This document shows, piece after piece, positions 52,405 to 61,400 of a DNA stretch of 64,000 nt; positions within the stretch are counted from its first letter, which is position 1, and each line of letters opens with the position of its first letter. The stretch comes from Macrotrachela quadricornifera (lineage: Eukaryota > Rotifera > Eurotatoria > Philodinida > Philodinidae), in the NCBI GenBank assembly GCA_022393335.1, contig JAJEKB010021543.1:605875-669874 (forward strand). The letters are read 5' to 3'. Under the pieces are notes generated by a model, which was not told the origin of the DNA, ran no database searches, and saw only the letters and a list, made by a program, of their open reading frames with translations. The position numbers were made by a program, and so were the translations under genes.

Positions 52405-53488
52405 CTGAAAAGGAAAAATACGTAAAAAATATTTATTTTACATATAATATCCTTAGATCTGGTGATATTGTGAACGATGCGCATAGAAAAAACTATCTAA
52501 CAGATTAGATTAGGTGTTACTGAACAAACAACAAACGTTAAAGTTGGTCATTTACCATTGGTAAACGTTAATGAAACAGAATGTCTTAATGGACTGAAAT
52601 GAGTAGGAAACTTATTCATCAAATCATCATTCATTTTATTAAATAACTCAATGGAACATTTGGGGAAAGTCAAACATTAAATATACTGAAGATCTATATT
52701 ATTACATCACATTATATTATTTTGTTTCTCGTGAAAACCACAGAGAGACAAATAAGATATAAGTCCAAATCTTGTTTTTTTAGTTCTTCTCATTATGATC
52801 CATTTGAAAATAGAATTCTCATTCGTATCACCATTGGTAATGTAGAGAATATGCTTGAATTTTTCCAGATGATATTATGTTAGTGCCAATAATTCTATCA
52901 GAATTTGATTGATTAGATAACTATTAGATTGAAATTATTGAGCTTTGTCGATGTGCAAGGGTGAGCTTTCTAATTTATTCTCTTCGAAAAATCTGTACCT
53001 TTTCCCGTGATCCTGAATTTCAATTATCTACCTCAGTATAACCTAAACTCAGTTGATGTTAGAATAATCGAATGTACTGGATCAATGAATGATGATTCTC
53101 CAAGACTTTATATATATGGAACCATTATTCAAAAATTTCAAAACTGAAACACAAAACTTTTCGTGAATTTTGTAATCGTGACCCCAGATCGATCCCAACT
53201 TGAAAATGAAAATGTCATCAATTATCTCAACATATACAATGATACCTTGTTGTTTATCACTTTCGAGACTCACAAGAGAACATTCCTATGTGCTCATTCG
53301 CTTTTAGAAGTAGTACTGCGCATTTTGTAGAATATGATGAATTCTGTCTGCAACAAGAAAAGGATTTGTACTCTTGCTTGTTTCTGAGAAGATTGAAAAA
53401 TTTTAGTGTTACAGCAATAAGAACCATCTTATGAGAAAAGAATACTACTATCTTAGTCAATCTAAATTGAAATGAGCTGAGATTTGAG
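52405..53488. other. Intergenic, ART upstream side
   Basis: No gene seen. Contains the ART promoter region and possibly a 5' exon. The word GTAGTACTGCGCATTTTG at about 53311 also occurs at about 43503. Confidence 0.45.
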
Positions 53489-53898
53489 TAGGCATGCACC
53501 TAACCCGAATTCAAGTTCGAGGTTCGGTCCTATACGTTCGGGTTCGAGTTCGGGTGCTATCCAACCGATTTAGACAGTGTTGAGTATTTACATAGCTGTC
53601 TTAGAAGTTTTGAAGCATATAAAAGATCATGTGAAGCACCGAACGGTTCGGCCAGGTTCGAGTTCGGGTTCGGGTATTTTTGAACATTGTAAAAATTTTT
53701 CTAGGACGATCATGGGTCTTTAGTTTTTGGCTTACTGTCTTCATTGTTTGTAGGCCTTTCATAACCAGCCATGAAACCATTTCTTTTGGCTTACCATTAT
53801 CTCTTTTATAAAGTAACTCAAAAATGACTGAACTCAGTACCGAACCCGAACCCGAACTTTGAAACCAAACTCGAACGGTCGGGTTCGGTGCATGCCTA
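53489..53898. mobile_element. TAGGCATGCACC element with perfect 8-bp target duplication
   Basis: 410 bp. Perfect inverted ends TAGGCATGCACC/GGTGCATGCCTA. The flanks GATTTGAG at 53481-53488 and 53899-53906 are identical. The body carries CGAACCCGAACCCGAAC and GTTCGGGTTCGAGTTCGGG words in both orientations around a non-repetitive centre. An 8-bp duplication points to a hAT-type transposase acting in trans. A truncated relative lies at 35340. Confidence 0.9.
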
Positions 53899-53906
53899 GA
53901 TTTGAG

Positions 53907-54869
53907 GGTGAGGGTGTGAGGGTGTCAAGAACGCCTGAAGAAGAGAAATCGGTATGCGTGGGGGTGTCACGGTACCACCACCTGTAGATTACTGCAATAT
54001 CGAGCAGACAGCATCCCGGTTCCGTGGATTATTTCTAGCTTCCTGCAGGTAGTATCGTCATTATGTGGATAACTTCTAGCATGCCGCAGACAGCATCCTA
54101 GGGTAGCATCCTTAATCTATCATGTAGTAATAATTGAAAAGTTGAAAATTCGAATCGAATTAACGAGTTCAACATTACTGCTTACTTTTTCGAAGAATAA
54201 ATTCACATTTAGTCTCTTGTTGATCTATTGATAAGCGTCACTTTAGTGAAGATTCACTTGCATGCTCTCGTTAAAACAACTATATTATTAGATAAAACTC
54301 TTTCTCTTCTTTTTATTTCTATGTTATCATACGCTACGTCAAGTTTATTACCGAGTAGATATATAATATGAGTTTCATTTCAGCTCGATTCGTACAGCGT
54401 TTTGAAACAAACATCTCATGACGTATGTTTACTCGATAATAAATTTCATGTGAAGTATGATAAAATAGAAAGAAAGTGGGAAAGACTTCTCTTCGAGTAT
54501 AAATTCTTTTATTCATAAAGAGGGTAAACATTTACGCATAAAGAATGATAAATAATTTCTAAAACCATCATTCGACCGAAAAGGGAATGGATGTTTAAAA
54601 AACGAAATGTTTTTAAGAAATGGAATGCACTATTTCCTCACAAACGTCAATCTAATCTAGATTCTAGTGAATAGTTAATTTACAAATAATCATCCTTGTG
54701 TACATTCTGCTTGATTTGTGACATTTTTCAGTAGAACAACTAGAATTAATAATTGTCGCCTGCTGAGTGCCTAAATCCTTTCCAGGTATCTCTCGATTCT
54801 GACACTGATAGGTAGTACTAAAGAGTCAATTGAAACTAACTTTACTAATCAATTGATGAATGTCATCAT
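53907..54869. other. Intergenic, no gene seen
   Basis: Short GAGGGTGTGAGGGTGT repeats follow the element (53902-53925). After that, AT-rich with no feature. Confidence 0.45.
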
Positions 54870-55190
54870 TCATATTTTGAATATTTATTAACAAATTCAA
54901 ATTTATCATTAAATGAAATACGAAAAAAATTAAAACCATTTTTAAATTCTGAACGTATTTAAAAAAATCGACAAATTAGATTAGATTTAGTGAAATTTTT
55001 ACATTCAAATGTATTTCCATTTATTGATGGAAACGATTATGAACGTTTAAAACTTTTTTATGGCATTAAAAAATCTTTAGGTGATTTAACACATGCACAA
55101 AAACATATTCAAGCTATTCAACAATTAAATAATATTCTTAGTAATGATAATTTTATTTTCAATGAGAAAATAGGATTTCACTCTGTATGA
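54870..55190 (+). pseudogene. NBAS-like gene fragment (Sec39 region)
   Basis: Translation gives FEYLLTNSNLSLNEIRKKLK, an in-frame TAA at 54960-54962, then LVKFLHSNVFPFIDGNDYERL with a further 40 residues ending HSV-stop. The second part corresponds to the NBAS/Sec39 segment that in other animals reads ...YPxIGGxDHERL..., and the first to the segment just before it. No exon boundaries or other NBAS parts are near. It is therefore an isolated fragment of an NBAS-like gene, 3.2 kb upstream of the intact NBAS start, in the same orientation. The NBAS region it matches lies beyond the right edge of the window, so the two cannot be compared directly here. Confidence 0.65.
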
Positions 55191-55742
55191 TATCAATAGT
55201 AAATAGTTTGAGTTTGAATATATCTTCATATTATGTACAAAGTAATACGATGATGTACATAGACAAAAGCATTCATATAGGGGTTGTTCGAAAGATTAGC
55301 TTAATTCGAAACAGAAGTCTCTAGTTCGGTTCTCCCACGAAATAAAGGATTTATTGTATGAAAATTGTGAAATGCGAAGATTTCATCTAAAATCTTGAGG
55401 AGCAAACTTTCTGGACTCGAAGGTTATTCGATTGTATTTGGAAAATAAGAATTGGTCCTTGGTGTCGTATATTGTGTTAAATGCTGGTTTAGACCAAACA
55501 TCATAGCGTTTTGTAATGAAACAAAGTGAAATGAAAAATGAAAATAGAAAAAGATATAAGGATGCATGAAAAAGAAGAGAAAGATGAAAGAGAATACTAC
55601 GGTGATGAACGACCGATAAGCATTGATGGTGCTGGTTTTGGTTGTGATAAGAACTGAAACCAGCTCTCTAAAGTGATTTTTTGAATGTATCGCGTAAAGA
55701 GACATTTGACGAGTATAATAACACCAAGACACATAAGCACTC
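55191..55742. other. Intergenic, no gene seen
   Basis: AT-rich. The minus-strand frames here run into the neighbouring repeat and are not supported as genes. Confidence 0.45.
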
Positions 55743-55971
55743 CCCAGGTGATTGAATCCGGCTGCCGTTTCCGGACCGTATACGGTCGTAAACGACCGTG
55801 CCTGTTCGACCTGGGCATCGTTTTCCGTACCGTATATATACCGTATACAGTACCGCACTTGAACCGTTTACAGCCGTAAAAAGGTGACCAGGATTCCACA
55901 AAAATACGGTCTATATACGTGCCGTGTTCGATCGTATACGGCCGTTTCTGTATCGTACCCTTCCACCTGGG
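55743..55971. mobile_element. CCCAGG-ended element, CGTATACGG type, solo copy
   Basis: 229 bp with ends CCCAGGTGATT and TTCCACCTGGG, flanked by TC on both sides. Repeated CCGTATACGG, GGTCGTAAACGACCG and CCGTATATATACCG words fill it. An internal CGACCTGGG at 55799 looks like another element end, as in the cluster at 32212-33840. Confidence 0.7.
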
Positions 55972-56299
55972 TCTTCCATATAATAATGATTGATTTTGTA
56001 CGAATATGGCTGAAGCAACCACACCGGCTAAAGCATTCAAAGAAAATTCCAATACTACAACTAAATTAGACTAAATTAATTAAATTTATAAGATGAAAAA
56101 CAGTGGTACTAAATATAATTCTTAAAACGAATGATTATTTGTTATGAAATGAATATTCAAGCGGGATATATTTTTTTCAAAGGTATTAAAGAATTGAATT
56201 CTACTATAGTTTGGCACATAAAAAACGATGAGGCTCAATAACAGCAAGAATTCGACTTTGTTCTTTATGCCAGTTATTAGTGTTAAAAATGATTTAACA

Positions 56300-56836
56300 A
56301 GAGAACTGCGTGACCATGACTTTAAGTCACGGTAACGGTCACGGTCATGATTTATGCTAAAAACATTCGTAACCTTTAGTACTCTTCCCCCCTTCTCGTG
56401 TCAGAAGACCCCTTTCAGCAAAGTTTACAACGCGTATTAGAAGACCCCAATAATTAGTTCATAAATTGATAAAACTAATGTTTTAATTAATAAATTGCTT
56501 TAAAAATAAGCACAATTTTGCGTTTTTTCTCTTGTAACTATTGAACGAACAAGGTCCACATCACTACTACACTTCGAAAACGTCAAAAATCTCTTCGTGA
56601 AACCTTAAAATTGAAAGAGTTTTTTTGAAAAAACCTTCTTAATTAAAATGTACAATTATAGTCTATATTTATTAATATACTCTACTGGTTGTTGTCTATT
56701 AATATTTGTTTTGTTAATTTAAATTTAGATTTTCTATGAAATATGAACCTTATAAAGATCCTCATTTTTTCTTAAATAACACTGGTCACAGTCACAGTCA
56801 AAGTCACGCGTGACCGTGACCATTTTCCAGATCTCT
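56300..56836. mobile_element. GTCACGGT-type element
   Basis: Left part CGTGACCATGAC...GTCACGGTAACGGTCACGG (56309-56346), right part GGTCACAGTCACAGTC...CGCGTGACCGTGACC (56784-56823), inverted relative to each other. The outermost AGAGAACTG and CAGATCTCT may be the termini. The AT-rich centre has no coding. No clear target duplication. Confidence 0.5.
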
Positions 56837-57312
56837 ACTCACCAACAGTCAGGAATCATCGAACGTGTCGAGTATTATGACCATCGTACCGTTGTTTATT
56901 GAGTAAATTTGAATATTTTGTTTACCAAAATGATCAGCGTAGCGAACTCTACAAAATTTTATAGAAGAAAAAACTTTTCGAGAACCCTTTGTTTCTTTTG
57001 TTGTTAACTATTCATCAAAATATCCATCAAATACATGCTTCACAACCATTTTATTATTGGTGAATAGTCTAGAATGAGCTCACACCCTTCAGTCTTGTGA
57101 CTCTCTGTAATCTGACAAATATTTGTAAAGAACAAATGAATCACAGACATTTTTATTTTCTTCTGTATATAACTGAGTCAAATTATTGCTTTCGAAACAT
57201 TTAACATCAGTTGTGCAACACATCGTGAATTGGGTTTTTTTTCAATAACAGTGAGCATTGTCGATTAACATTTGGATACCGCTCTATTAATCTATTCGTC
57301 TATTAGCAAACT
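56837..57312. other. Intergenic, no gene seen
   Basis: AT-rich; contains the promoter region of the small SH3 gene. No other feature recognised. Confidence 0.45.
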
Positions 57313-57546
57313 ATGGAAAATCCAGAAAGACGAGTTAAAGTACTACATAAATATGATGCAAAGCATCAGGATGAATTATCCATTCAGCCAGGTACATTGA
57401 TTGTATTAACATTAATCTAAGTATATCATTTTCTGATATCAGGTGACGTCATCATTTTACTTGAACGTCGAGCTGATCAATGGTGCAAAGGCATTTTACA
57501 TGGCAAAACTGGCTTGTTTCCAGGCAATTACGTAGAAGAACTATGA
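57313..57546 (+). CDS. Stand-alone SH3 domain protein (60 aa)
   Basis: Two exons, 57313-57391 and 57443-57546; the intron is 51 bp with GT-AG and keeps frame. The protein is essentially one SH3 domain: VKVLHKYDAKHQDELSIQPG (ALYDY equivalent and acidic RT loop), DVIILL, DQWCKGILHGKTGLFPGNYV ending EEL. The conserved Trp, Gly, Pro and Tyr of the peptide-binding surface are present. SH3 domains bind proline-rich PxxP motifs. A protein consisting of nothing else is unusual; it could act as a competitor or minimal adaptor, or be the last exons of a larger gene whose upstream exons I did not find. The ATG lies directly before the domain. Confidence 0.75.
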
Positions 57547-58407
57547 TTGTACTTTATATTAAACTACAGCATTCTATAGTTTTCTATCCATCTTTTTTTC
57601 TTCACTCTTCTATATATTCAAGATCAAATACTCTAATATATTGAAAAATATTCATAAAACATGGCAATATTCTTGTTTAAAACTAGTTTTGAAGCATTTT
57701 GTCAACAACAACCAATCGAAATTTCTGAATTCCACACGAATTTTTCTAATAAAATATATACTTTAACTATGACATATTATATAGTGACACCATCGATTTC
57801 TAACATGACTATATCAAGTTGAGAGTATATAACTGAAATCCATTAAAAGCCAAATTGGTTCACGACAAATTTCCTTGACCAAAGATTTTATTGCTGAATT
57901 TAGTGAGTTTTAATCAAATTTAGAAGTCCTATAAGACTATCTACAACGTAACTCAATTTTTGGCCACTCGACCACACATACACTGTATACCGAATATTAA
58001 AATAATCAAAGCTCTGGCATAATCTATCTGATAATCCATTTCAAAAACGACAATTTCATTGTGTTTTCAATCAGAAAAAAATATGGACACTTGTTCAAAA
58101 TGAGGTTCCAACATTTTTCAAACTAACAAATTTTACACAGGATGTAGAATATCCACAATGCAAACTTTCGAATAGATTAAGTTAATTGTTGTGCTGAATA
58201 TTTCAATAGAAGTTGTTTTGAACTGTAAATTTGTTCTCTCAGAAGGTAAATATGTATTCGGCAACTGTAGTGTAGCGGCATCTTATGTCTATATTTTCAT
58301 TTGTTCATCAAAATGCAATGATTGTCATCATCATCATCAGAATGTATAGTAAAATAGTCAGTTAACTAAACTGAAGATTAAGACTGATAATAAACAGAGT
58401 AACAATT
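57547..58407. other. Intergenic, NBAS upstream region
   Basis: AT-rich, with a short CAT run near 58330. No gene seen. Contains the NBAS promoter. Confidence 0.5.
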
Positions 58408-61400
58408 ATGTCCCGTGAATTATTATTTGAATTAATTGAAAAAGCTCAATGGTCTTTTGAAAGAAAAGTTCATTCATCTGAAAAAGATAAATCATGGACA
58501 TTAGATAACAGTGAGTTTAGTTTATTTAAATAATTTTATTTTTAATAATTAATAAAATTTTTAGCTTTTAAAAAATGGTTTAGTTCATCAATAAAACTTT
58601 CTCCAAATGCTGAAAGATTTCTTAAACAAACTGGAGATAAATCATCACCTATTTCACTTCATATCCCGTATGTTTAAAATTCTAATCAACAAATACGAAA
58701 AAATCTAAATTCTATTAATATAGATCTAGTCGTTTGGCATTAATAATAAACAATAATATATGTGTAATATCACTTGTTACATCTGATGTTTTATTAGAAA
58801 TTCCACTTGATTTAACTCGATCAGATGAATATAATTATTTAAATTGTATAGCTTGGTCTAATAATGGAAAATTATTAGCATATGGACATTGGTCAGGTAG
58901 TGTTTGTGTTTATTCATCAATTGATGGACAATTATTACATGAATTACCAAATAAATCGGTATTAAATTATTTTAATAAAAAGAAAAAAAAAGTTTCTTTC
59001 TTTTTTTTTAGTTAAGTCATAAGGAAGCTTCATTTGTAGAAATATGGTTTTCAGGAAGTGATGCATCTCAGTTTGTAGTTTAGAATTTAATTTATTTTAT
59101 ATTTTACTTTGTTCTTTTCTAAATAATAGATTTATTGATTTATTATGTTTAAAACGAACTGGTGAATTAATTCGATATGTAATGAGTCGTGATGATATAG
59201 CATCATGTGCAGAAGAAAAATTTGATTTTAATATAAATTGTGCAATTATTGATTCAAATCAAAATCAAATTTATATTGTACCTTTTAATACAAAATCAAT
59301 TTTAGTTTGGAAAATTGTTGATACTAAACCATCTGTTATTAAAATAAAAGAAATTCTAGATGATGAAGAAGAAAATAATGATATTTATATATATGGTCTT
59401 GCTCTTTCACCAAATGAATCTTGTCTTGTAGCAATATTATCAGATCAATCAATTATTCTTTATCAAAATAATGATTATATTCGTTATTTATCAAAAGTAA
59501 AAATTTTCTTTTTTGATTCGATTTTGTAAAATAGAATTTAAATTTTAGTTAAAAATAGATGAAAATCGATCATTTATTTGTGATTATAATTATTGGGATA
59601 ATAAAGTATGTTGTATGTTTTATTTTAAATTAAATAAATAATTATTAAATATAATTTAGACATTAATATTATTTTATTCAGATGGTTCAATGAGTTTTCA
59701 TGAAGGTATAGAAACATTAGAAGAATATCGTTATGTATCTGATCAATTAAAAAATTGGCCACGTCTTTGTCATCGTACATCTGATGAATTATATTTAATT
59801 GATTGTCGAATAACAAAAATAAATGAAGATGATAATGAAGAAGAAAATTTAAATCTCATATCACGTTTATTTCGTTCATTAAAAGACTCAACTGAATTAA
59901 TTAATGAACGATTAATTTTAATTGAACATAGTGATCCTTGTCGTTTAATTGAAAATTTAATAACAACTGGTGAATATGGTGAAGCATTACGTGTTTGTAA
60001 AGTATTTAATCGAACAGATTTAGCTGATCAAATTCATGAAAGAGAATTGCGTTTATCATCATCACAATTAGGTGCACATTTAACAAGAATTCGTTCACGT
60101 TTACATGTTCTTCAATTATGTACAACGATTTTATATCCAACATGGGATGAACAATATCAGTTAATACAATTTGGATTGAATCAAGCAACAAGAAAACAAT
60201 TATTTAATAATTTATATTATTCAGATCAACCATTTTCACAATCAATTCATGATGAAAATTTATATTTAAAAGATGTTCAAGAAAAAATAATACCATTAAA
60301 TATTCCACAAAAACAAATATTACTTTATAGAAGAAAACTTTTAGATGAAAAAAGAAAATTATGTTTATATGATGATTTGATGAAAAAATATAAAATATTT
60401 CAACAATATCAATCAAATATTTATGAAAAATTTCGAGAATGGGATTATAAACAAATTGCTTTAAGATGTGCTAGAGTAAGATAATCTTAGAAAATATTTT
60501 CATATGTTTACTAAATCAACTTTTCTGACATGAGACAAAACAATAAACGATTTTAGTCAGATCTATCATGTAGTTTAAATCTGTAATAAATTTTATTGTC
60601 GTTTAGGAAGGACATTTAAATGGTTTACGATTAGTCTTAGAACGTGCAATTCCAGCTATAGTATCTATTGATATATTATCAATATTAAATGAAATTCCTG
60701 AAAGAATATCATTATCTGAATATGAAGATTTAATTCCAAAATATTCTTCAATTGAAGAAAAAGAATTTGATCGAAAAGAAAATGATTGGAGTGATGAATT
60801 TATCTCATCAACTGAAGAAATTAAACAAGAAATAGATCGATCAGTATTTATTCAATGGTATAATGAAAGAATTCATTCATTTGAATCCTATGGTTTTATA
60901 GAAAATGCTCTTCAATTATGTAAATATGCATATGATATTGAAAATTTTCAAGAATTTTCTTTACTTTATAATAATCTTAATCTTGAATTATTATTAAATA
61001 AAGCATGTGATCAAGATTTAACATTAAAACAAATAAAAGATATAACAGAAGAAGATATATTTGAATTAATATTAACATTTAAATATGATTTTAATCAAGA
61101 TGATATTGATAAACGTATTGAACAAATATTATTACCATCTATGAAATTAATATCTCAATCAAATGAATATTTAAAAAAAAATTTAATTAAAAAATTACAA
61201 AATGGTTTAGATATATATCCAATAATACGTTCATTTAAATTAAAATCAATATTTAAACAAAATGAATTTGATCAATTAATTAAAGAATTAATTTTAAATG
61301 TTAATTCAATAAATCAAATATCAATATGTCAACAATTATTAACATTAATGAATGATAAACAAGATTTAGAATATATTATTGAGTAAGATTTTAATGAAGA

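Noticed and set aside
55424..56069. Several overlapping open frames on both strands
   Set aside because: They run through the CGTATACGG element, whose word arrays lack stops by composition; not genes.
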